NCBI RefSeq assembly: GCF_012641435.1
Contig: NZ_JABAIJ010000001.1
Location: forward strand, 1,054,001 to 1,118,000
Source: Rhizobium sp. P38BS-XIX
GTDB lineage: Bacteria > Pseudomonadota > Alphaproteobacteria > Rhizobiales > Rhizobiaceae
Length of the DNA: 64,000 nucleotides
Direction of reading: 5' to 3'
Shown piece by piece: positions 9,081 to 19,898 of this stretch. The notes under the pieces are model-generated. The model did not search any database and was not told the DNA's origin. It was given only the letters and a program-made list of their open reading frames with translations. A program made the translations under genes and the position numbers. The first letter of the stretch is position 1; each line of letters begins with the position of its first letter.

Positions 9081-9635
9081 ATGAAAGTCTCCGACGCAGA
9101 TATCCTCATTATTCCCGGTTACACCAACTCAGACGCCGATCACTGGCAGACGCGCTGGGAGCAGAAACTCTCGACCGCCCGCCGTGTTGAACAGGCAGAG
9201 TGGTCGAAGCCTGTGCGCGACGATTGGGTGGCCCGCATCGCCGAAGAGGTGAATGCTTCGGAGCGCCCTGTCGTGCTCGTGGCGCATTCTCTCGGCATTC
9301 CCTCTGCGATCCATGCCATCCCGCATTTTCGCAACAAGGTTGCCGGTGCCTTCTTCGTCGCGCCGCCTGATGTCGCCAATGCCACGATCCGGCCAAAGCA
9401 TCTGATGACCTTCGGCCCCTACCCGCGTGATCCCTTGCCGTTTCCCTCGGTCACGATCGCAAGCCGGAACGATCCCTTCGGCAGCTACGAGCATGCCGAC
9501 GAGATTGCCAACAGCTGGGGTTCGCTCCTGATCGACGCCGGGGAATCTGGCCATATCAACAGCGAATCCGGTCACGGCCCATGGCCCGAAGGCACGATGG
9601 TTTTTGCGAAATTCCTGAGCCAGTTGAAACCATAA
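9081..9635 (+). CDS. RBBP9/YdeN family alpha/beta hydrolase
   Basis: A 184-residue small serine hydrolase. IIPGYTNSDADHWQTRWEQ at the N-terminus and VVLVAHSLGIPSAIH with nucleophile Ser70 are diagnostic of the RBBP9/YdeN family, and a late Gly-His (SGHINSESGHGPWPEG) supplies the catalytic His. Members have serine-hydrolase activity in vitro, but natural substrates in bacteria are unknown. ATG 9081 fits the family start; the open frame upstream (to 9018) lies in the divergent promoter region shared with the DUF2189 gene. Confidence 0.85.
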   Translation: MKVSDADILIIPGYTNSDADHWQTRWEQKLSTARRVEQAEWSKPVRDDWVARIAEEVNASERPVVLVAHSLGIPSAIHAIPHFRNKVAGAFFVAPPDVANATIRPKHLMTFGPYPRDPLPFPSVTIASRNDPFGSYEHADEIANSWGSLLIDAGESGHINSESGHGPWPEGTMVFAKFLSQLKP

Positions 9636-9678
9636 TCGCACAGCGTGCATCGAATGGAGGCGAGGCAAGCCCTCATAA

Positions 9679-9735
9679 GCCTGTGAAGTAACAGGCACCT
9701 TCATTCCATCGTTAGATAAAAGCCTGTAAAACAGG
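9679..9735. repeat. Two short related hairpins upstream of purC
   Basis: GCCTGT-GAAGTA-ACAGGC (9679-9696) is followed by CCTGT-AAA-ACAGG (9723-9735). Both carry the same CCTGT/ACAGG arms and lie in the 264-nt gap between the RBBP9-like hydrolase and purC. They could end the hydrolase transcript or be protein-binding sites; no long T-run follows either. I see no coding potential in the gap. Confidence 0.35.
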
Positions 9736-9899
9736 TCATGACAGGATCCCGATTCCCAGCAATGGTGCCCCGCCAAGGCCGGAATTCCGAGGAAGGAGGC
9801 GCAGGCGGATTGTGAATTCGCTTCTTATCCGTTATGGGGACGCCCACACACGATCCACTTGCGCTGTCCCATGAGCGCCAAAGACAGAGAACAATACCA

Positions 9900-10664
9900 A
9901 TGAACCGTCGCCGCCGTATCTACGAAGGCAAGGCCAAGATCCTTTATGAAGGACCTGAGCCGGGCACGCTGATCCAGTTCTTCAAGGACGACGCTACCGC
10001 CTTCAACAAGAAGAAGCACGAAGTCATCGATGGCAAGGGTGTTCTGAACAATCGCATCTGCGAGTATATTTTCAGCCATCTGAACAAGATCGGCATTCCC
10101 ACCCATTTCATCCGCCGCCTCAATATGCGCGAGCAGCTGATCAAGGAAGTGGAGATGATTCCGCTCGAGATCGTCGTGCGCAATGTCGCGGCCGGTTCGC
10201 TCGCCAAACGCCTCGGTATCGAGGAAGGCGTTGTCCTGCCGCGCTCGATCATCGAGTTCTATTACAAGTCCGACGCGCTCGAGGACCCGATGGTTTCCGA
10301 AGAGCACATCACGGCTTTCGGCTGGGCCAATCCGGCGGAACTCGATGACATCATGGCGCTTGCCATCCGCGTCAACGACTTCATGACCGGCCTTTTCCTC
10401 GGCGTCGGCATCCAGCTCGTCGATTTCAAGATCGAATGCGGCCGTCTGTTCGAAGGCGACATGATGCGCATCATCCTCGCCGACGAGATCTCCCCGGACA
10501 GCTGCCGTCTCTGGGATATCGAAACCCGCGAGAAGATGGACAAGGATCGCTTCCGCCGCGACATGGGCGGCCTGCTGGAAGCCTATTCCGAAGTCGCTCG
10601 CCGCCTCGGAATCATCAATGAAAACGAACCCGTGCGCGGCACGGGACCGGTTCTCGTCAAGTAA
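9900..10664 (+). CDS. purC: Phosphoribosylaminoimidazole-succinocarboxamide synthase (SAICAR synthetase)
   Basis: Joins CAIR and aspartate with ATP to form SAICAR, step 7 of purine synthesis. 254 residues. Signatures are [15 protein letters not shown] (ATP-grasp-like start), [26 protein letters not shown] and [11 protein letters not shown] 9900 gives the conserved N-terminus; the frame is open further upstream but without similarity. purC is followed after 17 nt by purS, then kptA and purQ, all co-directional with very short gaps, so this is a purC-purS-kptA-purQ transcription unit. Confidence 0.96.
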   Translation: MNRRRRIYEGKAKILYEGPEPGTLIQFFKDDATAFNKKKHEVIDGKGVLNNRICEYIFSHLNKIGIPTHFIRRLNMREQLIKEVEMIPLEIVVRNVAAGSLAKRLGIEEGVVLPRSIIEFYYKSDALEDPMVSEEHITAFGWANPAELDDIMALAIRVNDFMTGLFLGVGIQLVDFKIECGRLFEGDMMRIILADEISPDSCRLWDIETREKMDKDRFRRDMGGLLEAYSEVARRLGIINENEPVRGTGPVLVK

Positions 10665-10681
10665 GTTCAGGAAGGACAATC

Positions 10682-10924
10682 GTGATCAAGGCTCGTGTAA
10701 CCGTCACGCTGAAGAACGGCGTTCTCGATCCGCAGGGCAAGGCAATCGAAGGCGCTCTCGGTGCACTCGGCTTTGACGGCGTCCACCAGGCCCGCCAAGG
10801 CAAGGTCTTCGACCTTCAGCTGGAAGGCACCGACAAGGCCAAGGCGGAAGCGGACCTCAAGGCGATGTGCGAAAAGCTCCTCGCCAACACCGTCATCGAG
10901 AACTTCAGCATTTCGATCGACTGA
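10682..10924 (+). CDS. purS: Phosphoribosylformylglycinamidine synthase subunit PurS
   Basis: The 80-residue small subunit of the three-part FGAM synthase (PurS-PurQ-PurL) that converts FGAR to FGAM with glutamine. It starts at GTG 10682 after the ribosome-binding site AGGAAGG. The sequence KARVTVTLKNGVLDPQGKAIEGALGALGF and GKVFDLQLEG are typical. It is required here because PurL is the short form (743 residues) and PurQ is separate, as in Bacillus and most alphaproteobacteria. Confidence 0.95.
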   Translation: MIKARVTVTLKNGVLDPQGKAIEGALGALGFDGVHQARQGKVFDLQLEGTDKAKAEADLKAMCEKLLANTVIENFSISID

Positions 10925-10932
10925 CACCGTTG

Positions 10933-11490
10933 ATGGCATCCACGAAACTCCAGACCGACATCTCGAAGTTCATGAGCTACGTGCTGAGGCATGCGCCCCA
11001 TGAAGTCGGCTTGCATCTGGATTCGGAAGGTTGGGTGCCTTTCATCGATCTGAAGAAGGCCGTCCTGGACCGCTTCGATGTAAGCGAGGCCGATATCCTG
11101 GAGGTGATCGCTTCCAATCCCAAGAAGCGCTTCACATTGATGGATGATCGCATCCGTGCGGCGCAGGGTCATAGTGTCGCTGTCGACCTGGCCTTGATCG
11201 CATCAGTGCCGCCATCGACGCTGTTTCACGGAACAGCGCTCGAGAGCTGGCCAGCTATTCAGGCGTCGGGATTGAAGAAGATGCAGCGCCATCATGTTCA
11301 CCTGTCACCGGATGTGGAGACAGCCAAAATCGTCGCAACGAGACGGAAGGGTGATCATATCATCCTCGAAATCGATGCGGCGCGCATGCATGCGGAAGGT
11401 CATTCTTTCTTTGTCAGCGACAATGGGATATGGCTCACCGATCACGTTCCAAGCCAGTATCTTTCGCCTCTTGCGGGACCAGCATCATGA
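10933..11490 (+). CDS. kptA: RNA 2'-phosphotransferase (Tpt1/KptA family)
   Basis: A 185-residue NAD-dependent RNA 2'-phosphotransferase. The motifs are [24 protein letters not shown] (conserved Arg-His), [24 protein letters not shown] and the C-terminal [10 protein letters not shown]. In fungi the enzyme removes the splice-junction 2'-phosphate after tRNA ligation; bacteria lack that pathway, and bacterial KptA may act on 2'-phosphorylated RNA of other origin or ADP-ribosylate RNA ends. It starts 8 nt after purS, and its stop overlaps the purQ start (ATGA), so it is embedded in the purine operon and translationally coupled to purQ. ATG 10933 was chosen because upstream sequence is purS. Confidence 0.9.
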   Translation: MASTKLQTDISKFMSYVLRHAPHEVGLHLDSEGWVPFIDLKKAVLDRFDVSEADILEVIASNPKKRFTLMDDRIRAAQGHSVAVDLALIASVPPSTLFHGTALESWPAIQASGLKKMQRHHVHLSPDVETAKIVATRRKGDHIILEIDAARMHAEGHSFFVSDNGIWLTDHVPSQYLSPLAGPAS

Positions 11491-12158
11491 AATCAGCAGT
11501 CGTCCAACTTCCCGGCCTCAATCGCGATCGCGACATGATCGCGGCACTGACCAAGATTTCCGGTCAAGCACCGGTAACCGTCTGGCAGACAGAGACCGAG
11601 ATTCCGGATGTCGACCTGATCGTCATTCCCGGCGGTTTTTCCTATGGCGACTATCTGCGATGCGGCGCGATCGCAGCGCGCATGCCGATCATGCAGGCGA
11701 TCAAAGACAAGGCAGACAAGGGCGTGAAAGTTCTCGGCGTTTGCAACGGCTTCCAGATCCTGCTTGAGGCCGGCATGCTTCCGGGCGCCTTGATGCGTAA
11801 CTCCTCGCTGAAATTCGTCTGCCGCGAAGTGAAGCTGGAAGTCGTCAATGCCGAGACGGATTTTACCGCGGCTTATGCCAGGGGCCAGATCATCCGTAGC
11901 CCTGTTGCGCATCACGACGGCAACTATTTTGCCGATGCCGACACGCTGAAGGCGCTAGAAGATAATAGCCAGGTGGTCTTCCGCTACGCCGAAGGCACCA
12001 ATCCGAACGGATCGGTCAACGATATCGCCGGCGTCGTAAACGCCAAGGGCAATGTGCTCGGCATGATGCCGCATCCGGAGAATCTGATCGAGGCGGCCCA
12101 TGGCGGCAGCGACGGTCGCGGGCTTTTTGCATCCGCACTTGGCGTGATCGCCGCTTGA
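11487..12158 (+). CDS. purQ: Phosphoribosylformylglycinamidine synthase, glutamine amidotransferase subunit
   Basis: This 223-residue class I glutamine amidotransferase supplies ammonia to Pur[17 protein letters not shown], the nucleophile elbow [11 protein letters not shown] and the late catalytic HPE ([10 protein letters not shown]) are all present. Start ATG 11487 overlaps the kptA stop by the ATGA arrangement. The first residues [17 protein letters not shown] match family members. It works with purS (two genes upstream) and purL (16016). Confidence 0.96.
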   Translation: MKSAVVQLPGLNRDRDMIAALTKISGQAPVTVWQTETEIPDVDLIVIPGGFSYGDYLRCGAIAARMPIMQAIKDKADKGVKVLGVCNGFQILLEAGMLPGALMRNSSLKFVCREVKLEVVNAETDFTAAYARGQIIRSPVAHHDGNYFADADTLKALEDNSQVVFRYAEGTNPNGSVNDIAGVVNAKGNVLGMMPHPENLIEAAHGGSDGRGLFASALGVIAA

Positions 12159-12282
12159 TGAAGGGCTGAACGGCCATCGGAACCATAAAATCGGCGTCTT
12201 TGCATAGAACAGCGAAGACACCGAAAAGTGACTTGGCGATATGCGGCACGCAAGCCCTGAACGCCTTATTGGAAAGAGATTG

Positions 12283-12690
12283 ATGCGCGCTCGCCTTCTG
12301 ACAGGACTTTCTTCTGCCGCTGCCATCGCGATGGTTGGGTTACTGGTGACATCGTGCGGCCCGAAGCCGCCAAGCATCAGCGCGACGGATCATAGCGCCC
12401 TGTCGACAATGGAGCGTGTCATGCTGAGCGCCAGCACCTGCTGGTTCAAGTCGTCAGATCCGAGCTTCAGCGGCTATCAACTCTCTCCCGAACTCAATTC
12501 CTTTACCGGTCGGCCGCGCATCCTCGTGGTCGACAAGAAGCATCCGACCGGCCGGCCGTCGCTTGTTGTGCAGGCGGAAGGTAGCCCTGCACAGCTGCAG
12601 GCCTTCGGTCCGATGATGAGCGGCGCTTCAGGCGGCCGCATCACAGGTGACGTCAATCGTTGGGCTGCAGGGTCGAAGAGCTGCACCTAA
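12283..12690 (+). CDS. Small putative lipoprotein, unknown function
   Basis: A 135-residue protein with an N-terminal hydrophobic stretch ending in LVTSC (lipobox-like; Cys at about residue 25), so it may be lipidated and membrane-anchored. Two further cysteines (CWFKSSDP and the C-terminal KSCT) could form a disulfide in the periplasm. I recognise no domain. ATG 12283 is preferred over the in-frame ATG 12241, which would put 14 charged residues before the signal sequence. The 124-nt gap before it contains an imperfect inverted repeat (about 12191-12224). Confidence 0.65.
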   Translation: MRARLLTGLSSAAAIAMVGLLVTSCGPKPPSISATDHSALSTMERVMLSASTCWFKSSDPSFSGYQLSPELNSFTGRPRILVVDKKHPTGRPSLVVQAEGSPAQLQAFGPMMSGASGGRITGDVNRWAAGSKSCT

Positions 12691-12765
12691 GCAATACCCT
12701 GATCTGTTCAATCTGCAACATCCCAGCCGACGCATGACGTTCCTTCAACAATAGGGGCTAATGCC

Positions 12766-13299
12766 ATGGACAGATTTGTCATTCTTTCGGGCTGCTCAGG
12801 CGGCGGTAAATCGACGTTGCTGGAGGCTTTGAGATTGCGTGGGCACCACGTCATCGAGGAGCCGGGACGGCGTATCGTCGCTCAGGAGCTGGCAGGCGGC
12901 GGCTCCGCCTTGCCGTGGGTCGATATCGAAGCATTCATTCGCCGGGCAATCGATATGTCGCTCGCCGATCGGCAGGCCGCAGCAGCGCTCCCCGGTACCG
13001 TCTTCTTCGACAGAGGGTTGATCGATGCCATATCGGCGCTCCGGCATGTCACGGGAGAGCCAGCCTTGACTACCTATGGCCCAATGCACCGCTACAACAG
13101 CCATGTCTTTCTCACGCCACCATGGCCGGAAATCTATGTTGGTGATGGCGAACGCAGACACGGGCTCTCGGAAGCGATCGCCGAATACGAGCGTCTGATC
13201 ACCGACTACTCGGCTCTCGGTTACGAAGCCCACATATTGCCCAAAACCAGCGTCGCAGAGCGCGCCGATTTCGTGCTTGCGACCCTCGGTCTAAACTGA
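12766..13299 (+). CDS. AAA family ATPase / P-loop kinase-like protein
   Basis: A 177-residue P-loop NTPase with Walker A GCSGGGKST (9-17) at the very N-terminus, EEPGRRIVAQEL, and TVFFDRGLIDAI as the Walker B-like or substrate-binding Asp-Arg motif, as in the AAA_28 family and nucleoside-kinase-like proteins. The length and layout suggest a small kinase or NTPase rather than a ring ATPase; the substrate is unknown. A GGGG ribosome-binding site precedes ATG 12766. The 40-nt gap to the convergent DUF1127 gene contains a weak GCTGCC/GGCAGC inverted repeat. Confidence 0.75.
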   Translation: MDRFVILSGCSGGGKSTLLEALRLRGHHVIEEPGRRIVAQELAGGGSALPWVDIEAFIRRAIDMSLADRQAAAALPGTVFFDRGLIDAISALRHVTGEPALTTYGPMHRYNSHVFLTPPWPEIYVGDGERRHGLSEAIAEYERLITDYSALGYEAHILPKTSVAERADFVLATLGLN

Positions 13300-13339
13300 A
13301 GGCTGCCCCATGCGGGCTAAAGCAGGCAGCGCGATCCGA

Positions 13340-13585
13340 TCAATCCCAGAAGAACGATTTGTTGACTTCTTTCATTGCCTGCCGGCGCGTCAGCCCGATG
13401 TCACGCAACTGTTCGTTGGTCAACTCGCGCAGGACATAACGGCCCTCGCGCGTTTGCCTCCACGATAGGAAGGATGCCCAGAGGCGCATCGTCAGGCGCG
13501 GCTTTGGCTGAGCCGCTGTGTTATCGCGACCCAAGGCGGGAGCTTGTCCCGCCTCGGTCGAGCAGATTGTATCGATTGTACTCAT
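13340..13585 (-). CDS. DUF1127 small basic protein (YjiS-like)
   Basis: An 81-residue protein with the C-terminal DUF1127 signature: MRLWASFLSWRQTREGRYVLRELTNEQLRDIGLTRRQAMKE. Such Arg-rich small proteins are common in alphaproteobacteria; some members have been linked to RNA handling and phosphate or carbon stress, but this copy's role is unknown. The frame stays open to 14227, but that extension is antisense to the MocR-type gene; ATG 13585 gives a normal family member. It is divergent from the MocR-type regulator with 105 nt between starts. Confidence 0.8.
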   Translation of the reverse strand: MSTIDTICSTEAGQAPALGRDNTAAQPKPRLTMRLWASFLSWRQTREGRYVLRELTNEQLRDIGLTRRQAMKEVNKSFFWD

Positions 13586-13682
13586 TGCATCGCTCTCGTG
13601 ATAGTGACAAATATTGGCGTACCGAGCCAAACAGTACAATTGACACTTAGTATTGACTCCGAACGCGATGCAATCTAGGAAA

Positions 13683-13697
13683 TTGTCATTATGACAA
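13683..13697. promoter_or_regulatory. Palindrome over the start codon of the MocR-type gene
   Basis: The perfect inverted repeat TTGTCA-TTA-TGACAA overlaps the ATG at 13691. Related half-sites occur in the same 105-nt divergent gap: GTGACAAAT, CAATTGACAC and TATTGACTC between 13615 and 13660. Such an arrangement would suit an operator for the GntR/MocR protein encoded there, giving autoregulation, and perhaps control of the divergent DUF1127 gene. This is inferred from position and symmetry only. Confidence 0.45.
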
Positions 13698-15109
13698 ATT
13701 GGCTCCCTGACATTTCGAGCGGCAATGGACCGGTCTATATCCGCGTTGCCGACTGCATCGAGAACGCGATTACGCATGGTGTCTTGCCGCCCGGCACGAA
13801 GCTGCCGCCGCAGCGCAATCTTGCCTATGACATTGGCGTTACCATCGGCACGGTGAGCAGGGCCTATGCGCTCGTGCATGAGCGCGGCCTGGTGGCGGGT
13901 GAAGTCGGACGAGGCACCTATGTGCTGGAGCGCTCGAACGGCAAACAGATCGAACAGGTGGATCCGATCACTCAGGCGCTTGCCGGCACGCGCGGCTTGA
14001 ACACGCCCGACGCCAAAATCCGCTTCGATACGACGGCTGCGCCGGATATCGGCCAGGGCGGCATCATCGGCAAACTCTTTGCGGATATCAGCACAGAGCA
14101 TCAGGCCGAGATTTCCTCCTACTCCCGGAACTTCCCGACAAGCTGGTTCGAAGCCGGAAAGATCTGGCTTGCCCGCAATGGCTGGATCCCCGATATAGAT
14201 ACGGTCGTACCGACGCTGGGTGCCCATGCCGGCGCCATAGCCGTCATTTCGGCCGTTACCTCACCCGGTGATAAGATTGTCTTCGAGAATCTGACCTATA
14301 CCCAGATCAGCCGCGCCACCCGTCTTCTCGGACGGCGCTCGGTATTGGTCGATTCCGACGAGCACGGCATGATTCCGGACGAGTTCGAACGGCTGTGCCA
14401 ACAGCAGCATCCCCGCCTCGCCTTCCTGATGCCGACAGCGCATAATCCCACACTGGTGACAATGCCTGAGGCTCGTCGTCGCGCCATCGCGGCAATTGCT
14501 CGCCGCCATAGCGTCTGGCTGATCGAGGATGATCTTTACGGCGGCATGACCGGCGATGAGAATCCGCTGATGGCGGCTATCGCACCCGAGCGCACCTTTG
14601 TCGTCAGCAGCCTGTCGAAGTCGGTGACAGCCGGCGTGCGCGGCGGCTGGGTCGCCTGCCCGCCGCATTTCGCCCAACGCATCAAGGTCACGCACAAGAT
14701 GACGACGGGCGGTCTGCCCTTCATTCTCGCGGAGACCTGTGCCCGTCTGGTGCTTGATGGTCATGCATTGGATCTACGCCGCAAAGCGGTCGAGGAAATC
14801 AAGGCGCGCGAGCAGATTGCACGGGAAGCATTGGCAGGCTTCGAGTTCAACTCGCATCCGCATCTGCCGTTTCTGTGGCTGAAATTGCCGGAGCCATGGC
14901 TGTCAGGCACGTTCAAGAACGCAGCGATTGGAGACGGCGTTCTGATCGACGACGAAGATGAATTCAAGGCCGCGCGCATGGAAAAAGTCTATCATCGCGT
15001 CCGCGTTGCTTTCTCATCGCCAAAACAACGGGAAGATGTCACGGCAGGCTTCATGACACTGCGACGGTTGCTGGAAAACGGTTCGTCCGGTTACGATAGT
15101 CACATTTAA
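13691..15109 (+). CDS. MocR/PdxR-family regulator: GntR HTH fused to PLP aminotransferase fold
   Basis: A 472-residue protein. Residues about 10-80 form a GntR-type winged helix (LPPGTKLPPQRNLAYDIGVTIGTVSRAY); the rest is a fold-type I aminotransferase-like domain with PTAHNPT (about 249-254), LIEDDLYG (Asp280, Tyr283) and SSLSKS, whose Lys310 should bind PLP. MocR-type proteins are transcription factors that sense PLP or an amino-acid-like effector. Targets are often divergent genes; here the neighbours are a DUF1127 gene and, downstream, a PagL-like gene. A palindrome covers its own start codon. Confidence 0.87.
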   Translation: MTNWLPDISSGNGPVYIRVADCIENAITHGVLPPGTKLPPQRNLAYDIGVTIGTVSRAYALVHERGLVAGEVGRGTYVLERSNGKQIEQVDPITQALAGTRGLNTPDAKIRFDTTAAPDIGQGGIIGKLFADISTEHQAEISSYSRNFPTSWFEAGKIWLARNGWIPDIDTVVPTLGAHAGAIAVISAVTSPGDKIVFENLTYTQISRATRLLGRRSVLVDSDEHGMIPDEFERLCQQQHPRLAFLMPTAHNPTLVTMPEARRRAIAAIARRHSVWLIEDDLYGGMTGDENPLMAAIAPERTFVVSSLSKSVTAGVRGGWVACPPHFAQRIKVTHKMTTGGLPFILAETCARLVLDGHALDLRRKAVEEIKAREQIAREALAGFEFNSHPHLPFLWLKLPEPWLSGTFKNAAIGDGVLIDDEDEFKAARMEKVYHRVRVAFSSPKQREDVTAGFMTLRRLLENGSSGYDSHI

Positions 15110-15229
15110 GCAAGCCTTGCCGCTTATTGACAACGGAATAGCAAGATTCCGATTGCGTTTTGCCGACACTTAGCAACCTACTAGTCCCTCAGAAATACTA
15201 AAGATTCGCCCGCCAGCCAGGGGGAGTGC

Positions 15230-15844
15230 ATGGCTATAGATCGCGTTTCAGCATGCAATTTAAGCAAGCGTTTAGTGACGAGTTTTCTGGCAGTCAGTTC
15301 CATCTTCATCGTAGGCAATTCTGTCGCAACCGCTGCCGATCAAGTGACGACCGCGCCTCCTGTCAAGATTTTCGACGAACTCCGTTTCGGCGCAAGCGGC
15401 TCCATCCAGAGCGGCTATGACCACGAAAAGGGCGTGTTTCCGGAAGTTCAGGTGCTCTTCAATCCGTTCGGCTACAATCCGACGGCCGATTGGAAGGACC
15501 AACTGGCCCATCCTCGCATCCATGTGGGAACGTCGATCGGAACAGCCGGTTCGGCGACACAGGTCTATGGCGGTCTCTCTTGGACGCTGACGCACAGCAA
15601 CGGCATCTTCACGGAAGTCGGCTTCGGCGGGACGGTCCATACCGGCAATCTCGACAATTGGCAGGACCACGGCCCGATGCTCGGCTGCCGCCTGCTGTTC
15701 CACGAATATGCCGGCCTCGGATATAATTTCGACAGCCACTGGAACGTCATGGCTCAGATCGCCCATTCGTCGCACGCTAATCTCTGCGATGGGCCGAATG
15801 GCGGCATGACTCGTGCCGGCGTCATGGTCGGCTACAAATTCTGA
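15230..15844 (+). CDS. Outer-membrane beta-barrel of the PagL/acyloxyacyl hydrolase family
   Basis: A 204-residue secreted protein: signal sequence to about residue 36 (VATAA), then alternating beta-barrel sequence ending in VMVGYKF with terminal Phe, as in outer-membrane barrels. The segment IAHSSHANL (His179, Ser181) followed by PNGGMTRAG aligns with the H-x-S-N region of PagL lipid A 3-O-deacylases, so it may deacylate lipid A. The Asn is His here and I do not see the expected downstream Glu, so activity is uncertain. A GGGGAG ribosome-binding site precedes ATG 15230. Confidence 0.65.
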   Translation: MAIDRVSACNLSKRLVTSFLAVSSIFIVGNSVATAADQVTTAPPVKIFDELRFGASGSIQSGYDHEKGVFPEVQVLFNPFGYNPTADWKDQLAHPRIHVGTSIGTAGSATQVYGGLSWTLTHSNGIFTEVGFGGTVHTGNLDNWQDHGPMLGCRLLFHEYAGLGYNFDSHWNVMAQIAHSSHANLCDGPNGGMTRAGVMVGYKF

Positions 15845-15852
15845 CCTTCTGT

Positions 15853-15874
15853 GAGCGGCCTCAATGGGCTGCTC
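15853..15874 (+). terminator. Possible weak terminator after the PagL-like gene
   Basis: GAGCGGCC (15853-15860) and GGCTGCTC (15867-15874) form an 8-bp stem with one G-U pair, 9 nt after the stop. It is followed only by GTTTAAAA, so termination efficiency is doubtful. Two further hairpins (CCGGCGT/ACGCCGG and CCTGTCG/CGACAGG) lie in the same 171-nt leader of purL. Confidence 0.4.
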
Positions 15875-15973
15875 GTTTAAAACTCGGAAATGAATGCCGG
15901 CGTCTTGTGAACGCCGGTGATTTTCCTGTCGCACGACAGGGAGACTTGCGCTAAAGAGACCCCGATCCCCTGA

Positions 15974-18247
<2,274 letters not shown>

Positions 18248-18263
18248 TCGAGGTAGACCACTC

Positions 18264-18497
18264 ATGCCCATGAACCCCGGCGATATCGAAGACATGATCA
18301 AGGCCGGCATTCCCGGCGCCAAGGTGACGATTCGCGACCTGGCCGGGGATGGCGATCATTATGCAGCCGAAGTTGTCGCGGAAGCCTTCCGCGGCAAGAG
18401 CCGCGTACAGCAGCACCAGATGGTCTATGATGCCCTGAAGGGTAATATGGGCGGCGTGCTGCACGCCCTGGCGCTGCAGACGTCAGCGCCCGACTGA
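18264..18497 (+). CDS. BolA/IbaG family protein
   Basis: A 77-residue protein: MNPGDIEDMIKAGIPGAKVTI, DHYAAEVVAEAF and SRVQQHQMVYDALKGNMG match the short BolA (YrbA/IbaG) type. These proteins bind monothiol glutaredoxins with a shared 2Fe-2S cluster; a Grx4-type monothiol glutaredoxin (grxD) lies 2.1 kb downstream, which is a known functional pairing. ATG 18264 is the first of two nearby ATGs. The 3' end overlaps the convergent membrane hydrolase gene by 15 nt. Confidence 0.9.
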   Translation: MPMNPGDIEDMIKAGIPGAKVTIRDLAGDGDHYAAEVVAEAFRGKSRVQQHQMVYDALKGNMGGVLHALALQTSAPD

Positions 18498-19682
18498 CGC
18501 TGCCTGAACATCGACGCCGGAGTTGAACGTCAGCTCCGGCAGGTTTTTCGGCGAAAACGCGGCAAAACGTTCGGCCTGTAATGGGCCTGCGGTCATCAGG
18601 GTGAAATCGAACATTGCCCGCATGTCTGGTCCGAGCACATATTGCCGATGGACCCGCAGGAAATCGCGCTTGATCTTCTTGTAATGCTTCTCCGAAAGCA
18701 TCTGCTTGAAGCGCACGAACAGGATTGAAGCCTGCCGTGCATCCGGGTGCCCACAGACGGCCGCGACCTTGGTCTTATAAAAATGGATCGCATCGGTCAG
18801 ACAGTGAACGTCCAGCCAGAATATATTGGTGCAGCGTGCGATGAGACCGACGCGCGAGCGCAGAACCGTTGCGGGGCGCATGAGCGCGCATTGCAGGATG
18901 GCGCTTCCAAGCGTGGCAAACACCACGCGCTTCCCGTCGAACAATTCAGGTTCGCGCTCCAGCAAAAGACCGACGACGTGTGTTGCTACTGACGATCCCA
19001 TGCTGTGCGAGGATATGACGATCTCGTCGGCACCCGGCTCATCCAGCGCCTGGCGCACGCTAATGGCACATGCCTCCAGCCATTGTTCGCCGCCGAGCCC
19101 GGTCAGACCGGCCATAGCGACCGCCATTTCCCAGTCGGAAAAGAGATGCAGCGTATGCAGCTTTTCGGCCTGCGGCAGGAAACCATAAACAAAGAAGGCC
19201 ACGGCCAGTGCTATGCTGCCGATATGGCTCCAGCCCGGCAGCCCGAAGATGAACGGCGTGAATGCAATCAAAAGGCTGAGTAGCAGCCCGACCAGCATCA
19301 GCATAAAGGGAAAGATGAAGAAAAGGCCGAAGCGCCACGCGTAGCGGAAGTAGCCGACCATGCCGCCGGACGCGGCAACGCTGGCGGCAGCGCGATAGCC
19401 TTGCAGCAGTCGGGTGAAGAACGGTCTGCCGTTCAATGCCGAAACGAGATCATTGTGATCGACGATATGAACACGGCTTTGAGTGTGCCAATCCGCAGCT
19501 TCGGCCACGACATCGAAATAGGGCGCTCGACCAAAATTCCTGAGCTCGTCGACGGCAACGGAATACCCCCACACAGCAGCGCTCTGCCGCGCCGAACGCT
19601 CGTAGCGCGCGCGATGCGCGGCAGCGTCCAAAGGCTCGAAGCCGGGGAAGTGGAGCACCACCCTCTTCCTAATGTCACTCAT
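18483..19682 (-). CDS. Membrane-anchored alpha/beta-hydrolase-like protein, unknown function
   Basis: A 399-residue protein. Residues 1-15 (RKRVVLHFPGFEPLD) look like the first strand of a hydrolase fold. Two long hydrophobic stretches follow (about 118-141 and 153-169). A nucleophile elbow, VISSHSMGSSVATHVVG (Ser227), lies around 222-238. So a lipase/esterase-like domain appears split by two membrane segments. The substrate is unknown. It is convergent with bolA (15-nt overlap), and the 216-nt upstream gap leads to another minus-strand gene. Confidence 0.65.
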   Translation of the reverse strand: MSDIRKRVVLHFPGFEPLDAAAHRARYERSARQSAAVWGYSVAVDELRNFGRAPYFDVVAEAADWHTQSRVHIVDHNDLVSALNGRPFFTRLLQGYRAAASVAASGGMVGYFRYAWRFGLFFIFPFMLMLVGLLLSLLIAFTPFIFGLPGWSHIGSIALAVAFFVYGFLPQAEKLHTLHLFSDWEMAVAMAGLTGLGGEQWLEACAISVRQALDEPGADEIVISSHSMGSSVATHVVGLLLEREPELFDGKRVVFATLGSAILQCALMRPATVLRSRVGLIARCTNIFWLDVHCLTDAIHFYKTKVAAVCGHPDARQASILFVRFKQMLSEKHYKKIKRDFLRVHRQYVLGPDMRAMFDFTLMTAGPLQAERFAAFSPKNLPELTFNSGVDVQAASVGR

Positions 19683-19898
19683 ATTGTCGTCGATCCCTGG
19701 GGCGCACTTGCAGCATTATATAGAATGCAGGGCGAAAATCACGGCGTGCCGGCTTTTTCATGGCAGCGCGCAGGAAAACGACCCTGAGAATAACAATATA
19801 GGAACCAGAAGATTACGGCCTCATTACCTGCGCGAGTTCGAATGAACATTCTGCAGTTCGAGGCACGTTTTTGAGCAAAGCCCGAAGTGGCCCGATGA

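Noticed and set aside
12191..12224. Inverted repeat after purQ as a terminator.
   Set aside because: The stem has mismatches and no T-run follows on the plus strand.
13340..14227. A 295-codon minus-strand open frame.
   Set aside because: Only the last 81 codons are a DUF1127 protein. The rest is antisense to the MocR-type gene and has no similarity or ribosome-binding site.
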